Source: an uncultured Clostridia bacterium (GTDB taxonomy: Bacteria > Bacillota > Clostridia > TANB77 > CAG-508). From it: a stretch of 64,000 bases of DNA. Below, piece by piece: positions 9,223 to 18,101 of the stretch (position 1 is its first letter; each line of letters starts with the position of its first letter). Both the position numbers and the translations under genes were made by a program. The stretch spans positions 186,001-250,000 of the forward strand of contig CAKPPF010000001.1 in NCBI GenBank assembly GCA_934177485.1. Direction: 5' to 3'. The notes below the pieces were generated by a model that saw nothing but the letters and a program-made list of their open reading frames with translations, did not search any database and was not told the DNA's origin.

Positions 9223-10593
9223 ATGAGCAAAAAAGCTAAGAAAATATTGTTAATTATTTTTTTGATTTTAATTTTAATAGTAGTTGGTCTTATAATTTAT
9301 AATAAAGTAAAAAAAGCATATAAAATAGAAGTAGTTTTTCAAGAGAAATATTTACTATTATTAAGTGAAAATAAAATTGGGGTTATAGATAACAAGGGAA
9401 ATATAGTAATTGAACCACAATATTATTCTATCCATATTCCTAATCCATCAAAGCCACTATTTATATGTTATTATGATTATAATGAAAATACTAAATCATA
9501 TAGAACAAAAGTTGTAAATGAAAATGGAACAGAATTATTTACAAAATATAATAAAGTTGAGACTATAAACTTAAATGAAATAGAAACTAGTATGCCATAC
9601 GAAAAAAATGTACTAAAATATGAAGAAAAAGGAAAGTATGGACTTATAGATTTAAAAGGAAATATTGTAACAAAAGCTGAGTATGACTCAATAGACGGAT
9701 TAAGCAATAAAGAAGGAGAACTTTTAATATCTAAAAATGGAAAGTTTGGAGTAATAAATACCAGTGGAGCAGAATTAATAAAACCTGAATATGATTTTAT
9801 TTCTGGTGATGAATATTATACAGATGACAAAAAATATGCACTATCTGGTTATGTTTTAGGAATTAAAACACAAGATGGATATAGATATGGATACATGAAT
9901 TATAAAGGAAAAATATTATTAGAACCAGAATATAACGAGATAACAAGGCTAGGGGGAATAGGATCAGAAGATACAGATAAGGACATAATTTTACTAGCCA
10001 AAAAAGATGGACAATATGGACTTATAAAAAATAAAAAGGTACTTATTGATTTTAGATATCAGTCAATAGATTATAGTGGGGTTAATAATTTATTTATAGT
10101 TACAAGAAGTTCTAAATTAGGTGTATTTAACTCATCTGGAAAGAGAATAATGGCAGTTAAATATGATGAAATAAAAGTTCATGACCATTATATATACACA
10201 AAATTAAAAGATGAAGAGGCATATTTTAATTTGCTAGGAAACAGAATAAATAAAACAACAATAGAAGAAGATGACGAAGATGAAGAAACTAGTAAAAAAG
10301 TAGATAATTCTGGTAAAAAATTAATAGCAGATAAAAAAGATGATAAATGGGGATTTGTAAATCAGAATGGAGATGTTATTGTAGACTATAAATATGATGA
10401 TGTTACAAAATTGAATAGTAATGGATTTGCCGGAATAAAACTTGATGGAAAATGGGGCTCAATAAATGAAAATGGAAAGGTTGTAATAGAGCCAACATAT
10501 AATTTGGATAATTTTTACGAAATAGATTTTATAGGAAAGTATTATAAAGTTGTTTATGATTATAAAACAGTTTACTATTCTGATAATAAATAA
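9223..10593 (+). CDS. WG-repeat (beta-propeller-like) membrane-anchored protein
   Basis: A 456 aa protein with an N-terminal membrane anchor (residues 8-27) and an extracytoplasmic region made of WG/KWG repeats. Each repeat has the pattern K-(Y/F/W)-G-x-(I/V)-(D/N)-x-x-G followed by a valine/isoleucine strand, for example GKYGLIDLKGNIV, GKFGVINTSGAEL, DKWGFVNQNGDVI and GKWGSINENGKVV. An acidic linker (EEDDEDEE) separates the last two repeats from the rest. WG repeats probably form a propeller for protein binding; no precise function is known. The next gene starts 15 bases after its stop and may be co-transcribed. Confidence 0.85.
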   Translation: MSKKAKKILLIIFLILILIVVGLIIYNKVKKAYKIEVVFQEKYLLLLSENKIGVIDNKGNIVIEPQYYSIHIPNPSKPLFICYYDYNENTKSYRTKVVNENGTELFTKYNKVETINLNEIETSMPYEKNVLKYEEKGKYGLIDLKGNIVTKAEYDSIDGLSNKEGELLISKNGKFGVINTSGAELIKPEYDFISGDEYYTDDKKYALSGYVLGIKTQDGYRYGYMNYKGKILLEPEYNEITRLGGIGSEDTDKDIILLAKKDGQYGLIKNKKVLIDFRYQSIDYSGVNNLFIVTRSSKLGVFNSSGKRIMAVKYDEIKVHDHYIYTKLKDEEAYFNLLGNRINKTTIEEDDEDEETSKKVDNSGKKLIADKKDDKWGFVNQNGDVIVDYKYDDVTKLNSNGFAGIKLDGKWGSINENGKVVIEPTYNLDNFYEIDFIGKYYKVVYDYKTVYYSDNK

Positions 10594-10608
10594 TTTGGAG
10601 ATGAAAAG

Positions 10609-11844
10609 ATGATTAAATTAAGTAATGAAATAATTAAAATGGCTACAGAGGTTGAAGAAGAAATAAAAGAAGAGATAAAAAAAGTTGATGAAAATGCTAT
10701 GTACAATAGCTTAAAAGTTTTAAATGCATTCCAAAACAATAAAATTTCAGATGTACACTTTGGAAGTACAACTGGATACGGATATGGAGATATAGGAAGA
10801 GATACTATAGAAGCTGTATTCTCAGAAGTTTTGGGGGCAGAAGATAGTTTAGTTAGAAGCCAGTTTATATCTGGAACACATGCTTTAACAGTTGCATTAT
10901 TTGCTTTTTTAAGACCAGGAGATACAATGTTAAGTATTTGTGGAAAACCGTACGACACATTAGATGAAATAATAGGAATAAAAGAAAATGAGAGCTCATT
11001 AAAATCTTATAAAATAAATTATGAACAAATTGATTTAATAGACAATGATTTTGATTATGATAAAATTGAAGAAAGAGTTAAAAAGGGAAATATAAAATTA
11101 ATAGAAATACAAAGATCAAAAGGTTATTCAACCAGGGAAAGCTTATGCCTAGATAAAGTTGAAAAAGTAATAAAGCTAATTAAAAGCATAAATAAAGAAA
11201 TAATAATAATGATAGATAATTGCTATTGCGAATTTGTTGAAACTAAAACACCACTAGAAATTGGAGCAGACGTAATTGTTGGATCTTTAATAAAAAACCT
11301 TGGTGGTGGAATTGCACCAAATGGAGCATATATTGCAGGAAGAAAAGACTTAGTTGATCTTGCAGCTCAAAGATTAACAGCTCCAGGACAGGGAAAAGAA
11401 GTTGGACCAACTCTTGGAATTAACAAAAGCATTTTACAAGGATTATATATGGCACCTAGTGTAGTTGCAAGTAGCATAAAAACAGCTATATTTGCAAGTT
11501 GTATGTTAGAAAAATTAGAATATAAAGTATCTCCAAGATATAATGATAAAAGAGCAGATATTGTTCAAAACATAGAATTTGGAGATGCAGATAAACTAAT
11601 AAAATATTGTCAAGGAATACAAATGGGATCAGCAATAGATTCAAATTCAATACCAGAACCATGGGATATGCCAGGATATACAGATAAAGTAATAATGGCT
11701 AGTGGAAGTTTTACACAGGGTTCTTCAATAGAAATAAGTTGCGATGGACCAATAAGACCACCATATATTGCATACATGCAGGGTGGACTAACATATGAGT
11801 ATGGAAAACTTGCAGTATTACAAGCAATTACTAATATGGAATAA
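10609..11844 (+). CDS. PLP-dependent enzyme, aluminium-resistance / methionine gamma-lyase-like family
   Basis: A 411 aa fold-type I PLP enzyme of the YnbB family, often named aluminium resistance protein or methionine gamma-lyase family. GSTTGYGYGDIGRD lies near the start. The cofactor region contains MIDNCYCEFVE, and VGSLIKNLGGG carries the presumed Schiff-base lysine. The substrate of this family is not established, so I give no symbol. In many clostridia it lies beside glnR or miaA; here it sits between the WG gene and a flavoprotein. Confidence 0.85.
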   Translation: MIKLSNEIIKMATEVEEEIKEEIKKVDENAMYNSLKVLNAFQNNKISDVHFGSTTGYGYGDIGRDTIEAVFSEVLGAEDSLVRSQFISGTHALTVALFAFLRPGDTMLSICGKPYDTLDEIIGIKENESSLKSYKINYEQIDLIDNDFDYDKIEERVKKGNIKLIEIQRSKGYSTRESLCLDKVEKVIKLIKSINKEIIIMIDNCYCEFVETKTPLEIGADVIVGSLIKNLGGGIAPNGAYIAGRKDLVDLAAQRLTAPGQGKEVGPTLGINKSILQGLYMAPSVVASSIKTAIFASCMLEKLEYKVSPRYNDKRADIVQNIEFGDADKLIKYCQGIQMGSAIDSNSIPEPWDMPGYTDKVIMASGSFTQGSSIEISCDGPIRPPYIAYMQGGLTYEYGKLAVLQAITNME

Positions 11845-11868
11845 AAATGTCTTAGAAAAGAGGATTAA

Positions 11869-13113
11869 ATGAAAATAGTAATTATTGGCGGGGGACCTGC
11901 AGGTATAATGGCTGCAATATCAGCCAAAGAAAATCATCCAGAAGATGAAGTTGTAATATTAGAAAAAAATAATACTCTAGGAAGAAAACTATTAATTACA
12001 GGAAAAGGAAGATGCAATATAACTAGTAGTTTGAACATAGATGAATTTATAAAAAACATACCAGGTAATGGTATGTTTATGTTTAGTGCATTCAAAAATT
12101 ATACTAATACAGATATAATAAAACTTTTACAAAAAAATGGAGTAGAAACAAAAGAGGAAAGAGGAAATAGGGTATTTCCTCTTTCTGATAAATCAAGAGA
12201 TGTACTTGAGGCACTAGAAAGAGAATTAAAAAGATTAAATATAATAATAAAACTAAATTGTGAAGTAAAAAAAATAAACAAAATTGAAAATATGTTTTTT
12301 GTAGACACAAACATAGATCAAATAAAAGCAGATAAACTTATAATTGCAACAGGTGGAAAATCATATCCTTTAACAGGATCAACAGGTGATGGATATTTAT
12401 TTGCTAAATGGTTTGGACATACAATAACAGACATTAAACCATCGCTTGTTCCTCTAGAAATAAGAGAAAACAATGAATGTAAAAATATGCAAGGATTAAG
12501 CTTAAGAAATGTATCTATAAAAATTAAAGATATAGAAAACAATAAACAAATATATGAAGATTTTGGGGAAATGTTATTTACACATTTTGGAATATCAGGA
12601 CCAATAATATTAAGTAGTTCTGCACATTTAATAAGATATAAGAATATAGAAAGCTTATTAAAAAATGGAAAAATAAAAATATACATAGATTTAAAACCGG
12701 CATTATCAGTAGAACAATTGAATTTAAGAATATTAAGAGACTTTGAAAAAGAAAAGAACAAAGAATTTAGAAATTCATTATTTGAATTATTACCACGAAA
12801 AATTATAGATTATATTATTTCACAATCAAAAATAAATCCATGTAAAAAAGTAAATGAAATAACAAAACAAGAAAGACTAGAGTTAGTAAAACAAATAAAA
12901 CAAGTGGAATTTACAATAAAAGGAACTAGACCAATAGAAGAAGGAATAATAACTTCAGGAGGAATAAATATAAAAGAAATAAATCCTTCAACAATGGAAT
13001 CAAAATTAGTAAAAGGGTTATACTTTGCAGGAGAAGTAATAGATGTAGATGCATACACAGGTGGATTTAACTTACAAATTGCATACTCAACAGGTTATAC
13101 AGCAGGAAAATAA
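11869..13113 (+). CDS. NAD(P)/FAD-dependent oxidoreductase, HI0933 (BaiN-like) family
   Basis: 414 aa flavoprotein with the N-terminal dinucleotide-binding motif GGGPAGIMAA at residues 7-16. It has the family motif LGRKLLITGKGRCNIT (residues 37-52), an ATGGKSYPLTGSTGDG segment and a C-terminal GEVIDVDAYTGGFNLQ that closes the FAD site. Members are widespread, and one branch (BaiN) acts on bile acids. The true substrate here cannot be told from sequence. It is 24 bases after the PLP enzyme, so probably in the same transcript. Confidence 0.88.
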   Translation: MKIVIIGGGPAGIMAAISAKENHPEDEVVILEKNNTLGRKLLITGKGRCNITSSLNIDEFIKNIPGNGMFMFSAFKNYTNTDIIKLLQKNGVETKEERGNRVFPLSDKSRDVLEALERELKRLNIIIKLNCEVKKINKIENMFFVDTNIDQIKADKLIIATGGKSYPLTGSTGDGYLFAKWFGHTITDIKPSLVPLEIRENNECKNMQGLSLRNVSIKIKDIENNKQIYEDFGEMLFTHFGISGPIILSSSAHLIRYKNIESLLKNGKIKIYIDLKPALSVEQLNLRILRDFEKEKNKEFRNSLFELLPRKIIDYIISQSKINPCKKVNEITKQERLELVKQIKQVEFTIKGTRPIEEGIITSGGINIKEINPSTMESKLVKGLYFAGEVIDVDAYTGGFNLQIAYSTGYTAGK

Positions 13114-13150
13114 AAAATAGAAAATAAGGATAATATGGGAGAATTATTAA

Positions 13151-13756
13151 ATGTTTAAAGCAATAAAAGAGAATGTTTCTGCTGAAATTGTAGAAAAAAA
13201 GTCAAAGTTCATTGCAAATATATTTTATGTAGAAACAAGAGAAGAAGCGGAAAATGTAATAAAAGATATTAATAAGAAATACCATGATGCTAGACACAAC
13301 TGTTATGCATATAGAATTATTGAAAACGGACAAACTGTTCAAAAGGCAAGTGATGATGGAGAACCGTCTGGAACAGCAGGTGCACCAATGTTAAATATTA
13401 TTTTAAAAAAGAATCTAAATAACATTTTAGTAGTAGTAACTAGATATTTTGGGGGAATTTTACTTGGAACAGGTGGGTTAGTTAAAGCATATTCTTCAGC
13501 AGTAACCAAAGCTCTAGAAAATGCAAGTATTGTAGATAAATGTGAAGCAAAAATGTATTTAATTGAAATACCATATGCAGATTTAAGCAAAATAAAATAT
13601 ATTGCAGATAAAAATGATATAAAAATATTAAAAGAAGAATTTTCTACAAATATTTATTTAGAAATTGCGATAAAAGATGATAAAAATATAGATAAAATTT
13701 TAGAAAAAGAAATAAATGTAAATAAAAAAGAATTTTTAAAAGAAATATATGTGTGA
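13151..13756 (+). CDS. YigZ / IMPACT family protein
   Basis: 201 aa protein with the UPF0029 N-terminal domain typical of YigZ: KKSKFIANIF, then YHDARHNCYAY, SDDGEPSGTAG and RYFGGILLGTGGLVKAYS. The smaller C-terminal ferredoxin-like domain is present. The family is linked to translation factors by fold, but its bacterial role is unknown. The gene is the last of the group starting at the WG-repeat gene. Confidence 0.9.
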   Translation: MFKAIKENVSAEIVEKKSKFIANIFYVETREEAENVIKDINKKYHDARHNCYAYRIIENGQTVQKASDDGEPSGTAGAPMLNIILKKNLNNILVVVTRYFGGILLGTGGLVKAYSSAVTKALENASIVDKCEAKMYLIEIPYADLSKIKYIADKNDIKILKEEFSTNIYLEIAIKDDKNIDKILEKEINVNKKEFLKEIYV

Positions 13757-13813
13757 AAAATGGCTTGCTTTCAATTACTTCCTAAATAATTTGAAAAAAT
13801 TTCCAAAAAACTA

Positions 13814-13842
13814 TTGCATTATATTATAAAACATAATATAAT
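13814..13842 (+). promoter_or_regulatory. promoter of spo0A
   Basis: TTGCAT (13814-13819), 17 bases, TATAAT (13837-13842), 51 bases before the GTG start. No clear sigma-H box or 0A box was recognised, so it looks like a vegetative promoter. Confidence 0.65.
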
Positions 13843-13893
13843 ACAGAAATGTAAAATATTTACAATTTTTTATAATTTTAGGGAGGAAATAAA

Positions 13894-14751
13894 GTGAAAG
13901 ACAAAATTACAATTTTATTAGCAGATGACAATCCGGATTTTATCAATACTGTATCTGGGTACATTGAAGAAGATAACGAATTTGAAATAATTGCAATTGC
14001 AAGAGATGGAAAGGAAGCTGTTCAAATGATTTTGAACACAGAGCCAGATGTAGTACTACTTGACGTAATAATGCCACACTTAGATGGAATAGGTGTGCTA
14101 GAAAAAATTAAAGAAGCAAAGATGAAGAAAAATCCACTTTGTATAATGCTATCAGCTGTTGGACAAGACAAAATAACACAAAGGGCTTTAGAGTTGGGAG
14201 CTGAATATTACGCAATTAAGCCATTTGATATACTTTTATTATTAAAGAGAATAAAAGAAATAAAATTATACGAACCAGCACAAGTAAAAAATAGTAATTT
14301 TAATAATTATAATATAAATGGAAATATAAACAATTATTCAAATAGAGAAATAAAAGTACCATACATAGAAATTTCACCAGAAAAGAAAAAAGACGAAGAA
14401 AACCTAGAAGCATTAGTAACTAATGTAATTCATGAAGTTGGAGTACCAGCACATATTAAAGGTTATCAATATCTAAGAGAAGCAATAATGATGGTTGTAA
14501 ACAATATTGATATAATAAATCAAATCACAAAGCAATTGTATCCAGACATAGCAGTAAAATATCATACAACACCAAGTAGAGTTGAAAGAGCAATCCGTCA
14601 TGCAATAGAAGTAGCGTGGGCAAGAGGACAAGCTGAAACAGTAGAAAACATATTTGGGTATACAATATCAGCAGCAAAAGGAAAGCCTACAAATTCTGAG
14701 TTCATTGCGATGATAGCTGATAAATTAAGACTAGAACTAAAAACAGCATAA
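13894..14751 (+). CDS. spo0A: stage 0 sporulation protein A, response regulator
   Basis: Master regulator of entry into sporulation. 285 aa with an N-terminal receiver domain (acidic pocket D11-D12, phospho-acceptor D57 in VVLLDVIMP, conserved Lys in YYAIKPFD) and the C-terminal Spo0A DNA-binding domain (HEVGVPAHIKGYQYLR, TPSRVERAIRHAIEVAW). The linker is unusually rich in Asn (NNYNINGNINNY). The start is GTG behind GGGAGGAAA. In many clostridia spo0A follows spoIVB; here it stands alone between its own promoter and terminator. Confidence 0.97.
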   Translation: MKDKITILLADDNPDFINTVSGYIEEDNEFEIIAIARDGKEAVQMILNTEPDVVLLDVIMPHLDGIGVLEKIKEAKMKKNPLCIMLSAVGQDKITQRALELGAEYYAIKPFDILLLLKRIKEIKLYEPAQVKNSNFNNYNINGNINNYSNREIKVPYIEISPEKKKDEENLEALVTNVIHEVGVPAHIKGYQYLREAIMMVVNNIDIINQITKQLYPDIAVKYHTTPSRVERAIRHAIEVAWARGQAETVENIFGYTISAAKGKPTNSEFIAMIADKLRLELKTA

Positions 14752-14770
14752 AAAGTAATATAATTATACA

Positions 14771-14812
14771 AAACAACTGTTAGATATCACTTTTCTAACA
14801 GTTGTTTTATAA
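14771..14812 (+). terminator. terminator of spo0A
   Basis: Perfect arms AAACAACTGTTAG and CTAACAGTTGTTT around an 11-base loop, ending in a T run. Confidence 0.85.
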
Positions 14813-14889
14813 TATACTATAATCGCTATTGCCTTTAAGATTTTCTCATTACATTCGAAAATTTAAATTGGCGAAAACACGCTTGTTCT

Positions 14890-15390
14890 TTAAAATCTGT
14901 TTTTAAGTATAAAAATCCATAATATAATCATTAAAACACTTGCAATAATTGATATAATAGTCCAGTTTTTTTCTGTTCTATTATTTTTATCAGCTAATTG
15001 TATAATTCCATATATAAGACCTAAAATACTAAATATAGCTAATGGATTTATTATTAATGAAATACCTGTAAAAATTAAAGCAAGATTAGTCTGATGTGGT
15101 TGATTTTCATCAATAGTAGAATTTACTATTGGAGTACATTCATTGAATTTTTTTGGATTGTTTGTATTGTTTTTTCCTAAATTTAAATGTACATTTTTAT
15201 TATTCGAACGCACATATTGTTTATATAGTTTAATTGATATTGCTATAATTCCAAGAATAAAATATATTATCAATATTAAATTGATATATTCAATAGTAAA
15301 TAAAATAACCTTAAAATAAGGCATGAATGTTTTAAAAAATAATTTTATAAATTTAATTGATAATATAAAAATTATTGAATCTAAATTCAT
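14890..15390 (-). CDS. small membrane protein, DUF4190-like C-terminal part
   Basis: 166 aa hypothetical protein with about four hydrophobic segments: residues 1-45, then after a polar stretch two glycine-poor helices at about 105-128 and a last one near 140-162. The C-terminal pair (LALIFTGISLIINPLAIFSI) resembles DUF4190-type membrane hairpins. An AAAGGAG ribosome site lies upstream. Its stop is 138 bases from spo0A in convergent orientation. No function can be assigned. Confidence 0.65.
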   Translation of the reverse strand: MNLDSIIFILSIKFIKLFFKTFMPYFKVILFTIEYINLILIIYFILGIIAISIKLYKQYVRSNNKNVHLNLGKNNTNNPKKFNECTPIVNSTIDENQPHQTNLALIFTGISLIINPLAIFSILGLIYGIIQLADKNNRTEKNWTIISIIASVLMIILWIFILKNRF

Positions 15391-15419
15391 TGCAAAATTC
15401 TCCTTTTAATTGCATATTG

Positions 15420-16079
15420 TTAGTTAATTTTAAATATAACTTTTTCGCTTGTCCAAACATTTAATTCGTATTCAAGTGTAATTTCTGTAGCGTTTTTTGG
15501 CACTTCAAAGTATACATTACCTTTTGTTTTCTTACCTGTTGATAATGAAGATGAATTTAAAGCATTATCATCTACAGAATAAAAAGCATCACAATCATAT
15601 CCATCAGCATAGCAGTTAAAATGATAGCTAGCTATGTATTTATCATTTGGTGATAGGTTTTCAAATTCAAAAGATGCTTGTATTACTTTGTAACCATCTT
15701 TTATATTTGCATATTTACTATAATTTTTAAAATTATCATTCTTTGACACAAATTTTATAGCTAAAGACCTGTCTTGGTATACGTCTCCAACATTATATAC
15801 TGTTTTTATATTAGACTGTGATGGCTCTGTTGAAGTTTCAATATTTGTAGCAGAAGTCAATGTAGAATTTGTTTGTGGCATTTCAGAAGCAACTAATATC
15901 ATAAAAGCTAAAATAGAAAAAACAAGCCCTGCAATCCCAACTTTTTTACTTTTTTGCTTTGATATAGCAGTTATTCCTAATACGATAGATATAATTCCCA
16001 ATATAAGTGATAAATCAACAAATAATGTAGGTGACATTAAGAAACTTAATATACCTAAAATTAATGAAGCTGTTCCCAT
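15420..16079 (-). CDS. DUF4190/DUF4352-type membrane-anchored protein
   Basis: I place the start at the ATG at 16079 because AGGAGGAATAAAA precedes it directly; the longer frame reads through this ribosome site. The 219 aa product begins with two membrane segments of the DUF4190 type (SLILGILSFLMSP, IISIVLGITAIS) and a third, then a Ser/Thr linker. A C-terminal domain with a DUF4352-like immunoglobulin fold follows (VYNVGDVYQDRSLAIKFVS, FEFENLSPND). Such proteins are surface-exposed and of unknown role. It is divergent from the ribbon-helix-helix gene at 16202 and may be its target. Confidence 0.75.
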   Translation of the reverse strand: MGTASLILGILSFLMSPTLFVDLSLILGIISIVLGITAISKQKSKKVGIAGLVFSILAFMILVASEMPQTNSTLTSATNIETSTEPSQSNIKTVYNVGDVYQDRSLAIKFVSKNDNFKNYSKYANIKDGYKVIQASFEFENLSPNDKYIASYHFNCYADGYDCDAFYSVDDNALNSSSLSTGKKTKGNVYFEVPKNATEITLEYELNVWTSEKVIFKIN

Positions 16080-16140
16080 TTTTATTCCTCCTTTATTTGA
16101 ATATTTAACTTTATTATACACAAAATATAACCGTAATGCA

Positions 16141-16178
16141 ACTATAATAGTTATATTTTTTGGTTAAACTATTATGGT
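16141..16178. promoter_or_regulatory. inverted repeat, likely operator between divergent genes
   Basis: ACTATAATAGTT (16141-16152) and AACTATTATGGT (16167-16178) are inverted copies with 11 of 12 matches, 26 bases centre to centre. They lie between the DUF4352-type gene and the ribbon-helix-helix gene. Ribbon-helix-helix proteins often bind such paired sites and control their own promoter. This role is an inference. Confidence 0.5.
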
Positions 16179-16201
16179 AGCATAATAATGAGGTGTTAAT
16201 A

Positions 16202-16387
16202 ATGTTTAAAGTAACCAAAATAGAGAAGATAAACAAAACAAAAGCTAATATTCCAATGACAGTTAGATTCCCTGAAGAAATATATAATGAATATAAAAAA
16301 ATTTCTGAAGAAAGCAATCAAAGCTTTAACAGTATTGTTATATCGGCACTTAGATATGCTTTAGAAAATTTAGAAAATGAAAAATAG
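16202..16387 (+). CDS. ribbon-helix-helix (Arc/CopG-like) regulator
   Basis: A 61 aa protein. ATG 16202 is preferred over the in-frame GTG at 16193 because GAGGTG (16190-16195) is a ribosome site at the right distance. The pattern MTVRFPEEIYNEYKKISEESNQSFNSIVISALRYAL matches the RHH fold: a beta strand (residues about 19-25) that reads the major groove, then two helices. No toxin gene follows, so it is probably a plain repressor and not an antitoxin. Confidence 0.78.
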   Translation: MFKVTKIEKINKTKANIPMTVRFPEEIYNEYKKISEESNQSFNSIVISALRYALENLENEK

Positions 16388-16644
16388 TCTAAAAAAATGA
16401 GACTTATGGTAGAAATACAATCATTAATTTTAAAAAAATAATACATTAATTAGTTGAAGTAACTAGCATGGCAGAGTATTAACTGTAATTTAAAGAAAAA
16501 TTAAAGTATTCGTTTAACTTTAATAAATAATATTTGTTAACATATTTTACATATGTTATAAATTAAATTATATTTTTCTAATAATTTTTTAAACCATATA
16601 ATTAAGTGACTAACAAGAGACAGTAAATTATAAGCAAAAAAATA
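16388..16644. other. non-coding stretch between the RHH gene and dut
   Basis: About 260 very AT-rich bases with no credible open reading frame. I see no RNA family or terminator I can name. Confidence 0.5.
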
Positions 16645-16687
16645 TTGACTTAAATGAAAAATCTATATAAAATATATATAGATTTTT
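16645..16687 (+). promoter_or_regulatory. promoter of dut overlapped by a 13-bp inverted repeat
   Basis: TTGACT at 16645-16650 and TATAAA at 16666-16671 (15-base spacer) form a probable promoter. An inverted repeat AAAAATCTATATA (16657-16669) / TATATAGATTTTT (16675-16687) covers the -10 region and runs up to 18 bases before the ATG. It could be a repressor site or an early RNA hairpin. Confidence 0.5.
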
Positions 16688-16705
16688 GAAAGGAATGAAA
16701 TTGTT

Positions 16706-17167
16706 ATGGAAAAAGTTAGAGGATTTGAAATTGCAAAAGGATTTGAAGAAAAAGGAATTAATTTACCAGTAAGAAAAACAAAGTATTCAGCTGGATATGA
16801 TATAGAAGCAGCAGAAGACTGCATTGTTCCAGCATTTAAACCAGGAATAGCACCAACTCTTGTAAAAACAGGATTAAAATCATATATGGGTGAAGGAGAA
16901 TATTTAATGCTTTGTAATAGAAGCTCTAACCCAAAGAAAAAAGGATTAGTTTTAGCTAATGGTGTAGGAATTGTAGATGCTGACTATTATGAGAATCCAG
17001 ATAATGATGGGCATATAATGTTTGCATTTTTTAATATAAAAGATGAAGATATTGAAATAAAAAAGGGAGATGCAATAGGACAAGGAATATTTCAAAAATA
17101 TTATTCAGTAGATAATGATAACGCACAAGGAGAAAGATTAGGAGGATTTGGATCTACTAGTAAGTAG
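16706..17167 (+). CDS. dut: deoxyuridine 5'-triphosphate nucleotidohydrolase
   Basis: Hydrolyses dUTP to dUMP and pyrophosphate, keeping uracil out of DNA. 153 aa with the five trimeric dUTPase motifs in order: AGYDIEA (I), RSS (II), GVGIVDADY (III, catalytic Asp), GDAIGQGIF (IV) and RLGGFGST (V). The extra residues between motifs II and III resemble clostridial and phage enzymes. The ribosome site is AAAGGAA. Confidence 0.93.
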   Translation: MEKVRGFEIAKGFEEKGINLPVRKTKYSAGYDIEAAEDCIVPAFKPGIAPTLVKTGLKSYMGEGEYLMLCNRSSNPKKKGLVLANGVGIVDADYYENPDNDGHIMFAFFNIKDEDIEIKKGDAIGQGIFQKYYSVDNDNAQGERLGGFGSTSK

Positions 17168-17182
17168 AGAATAAATAAGAAA

Positions 17183-17283
17183 AATTTAAAAGTTTTCTTT
17201 GATTTGTTCTCGTCCAATTTGAGTTTTCGACTAAAGGGATAAAACTCTCAAAGGGCTAGCGATTGCAACTTTTAAAATGAGGA
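17183..17283 (+). promoter_or_regulatory. structured leader of ylmH, family unknown
   Basis: The region between dut and ylmH can fold. An outer stem TTTAAAAGTT / AACTTTTAAA (about 17185-17194 with 17267-17276) encloses an inner stem of TTGAGTTTT (17219-17227) with AAAACTCTCAA (17241-17251). The ylmH ribosome site GAGGAAAA starts right after the outer stem. It shares CTCAAAGGGCT with the hairpin at 48891-48984. I do not recognise a known riboswitch. Confidence 0.4.
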
Positions 17284-17289
17284 AAATAT

Positions 17290-18090
17290 ATGGACAAACA
17301 AAAAGTGTTAAAAAAATACTCCAAAGCAGAAGATGAACTTTTAATTTCTAAAATGATTGATAAAATGGAAGTAGCTATATCTAAAAACAGAATAGCATAT
17401 ACAGATTTTTTAGATTTATATCAAAGACATTTATTAGAAAAAATATTAATACAAGAAAGAGTTAATAATTATTTTATATATGGTGGCATAGAAAATGCAG
17501 AAAGATGTATAATAGTATTTTTCCCTGAAAAATTATCTGAAATAATAAGTAAAGAAAATATTTCTCAAATTGCATGTATAAGAATAAAACTTCCAAAAGA
17601 AATGTACAATAAATATACACATAGAGATTATTTAGGGGGACTTATAAAACTAGGAGTAAAAAGAGAAAAAATTGGAGATATTTTAGTTTTTGAAGATGAA
17701 GCGGATATTGTTATTTTAAATGAAATTTCAAAATTCTTATTGAGTAATCTGAATTCCTTAACAAGATTTGGAAAGGCTAATATTGAGCTAATAAATATAG
17801 GTGAGATTAGAAATAAGGATATAAAAAAGGAAAAATTTAATATAATTGTACCATCTATGAGACTAGACTGCATAGTAGCTGAAATATTAAACACATCAAG
17901 ATGTAAGGCAGAGGAAATAATTAGCGATAGAAGAATCTTTATAAATTTTGAAAATGTTGAAAAACAAACAAAGCAAATAAAAGAAAATGATATTATAACT
18001 GTAAGAGGAAAAGGAAGATTTGAGATAGAATCAATAGATGGAACTACAAAAAATAATAGGATAAAGCTGACAGTTAATAAATTTGTATAA
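17290..18090 (+). CDS. ylmH: YlmH family S4-domain RNA-binding protein
   Basis: 266 aa: an N-terminal alpha/beta region ending near residue 160 (IYGGIENAERCIIVFFPE, DYLGGLIKLGVKREKIGDI) and a C-terminal S4 domain (SMRLDCIVAEILNTSRCKAEEII, then a KENDIITVRGKGRFEI loop). B. subtilis ylmH lies near the division genes and has been reported to take part in ribosome-associated quality control. Here it is directly followed, 11 bases later, by the rqcP homologue. Confidence 0.9.
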   Translation: MDKQKVLKKYSKAEDELLISKMIDKMEVAISKNRIAYTDFLDLYQRHLLEKILIQERVNNYFIYGGIENAERCIIVFFPEKLSEIISKENISQIACIRIKLPKEMYNKYTHRDYLGGLIKLGVKREKIGDILVFEDEADIVILNEISKFLLSNLNSLTRFGKANIELINIGEIRNKDIKKEKFNIIVPSMRLDCIVAEILNTSRCKAEEIISDRRIFINFENVEKQTKQIKENDIITVRGKGRFEIESIDGTTKNNRIKLTVNKFV

Positions 18091-18101
18091 AGGAGAACAA
18101 T

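Noticed and set aside
16202..16387. Toxin-antitoxin pair
   Set aside because: The RHH protein has no toxin partner on either side; it more likely regulates the divergent surface-protein gene.
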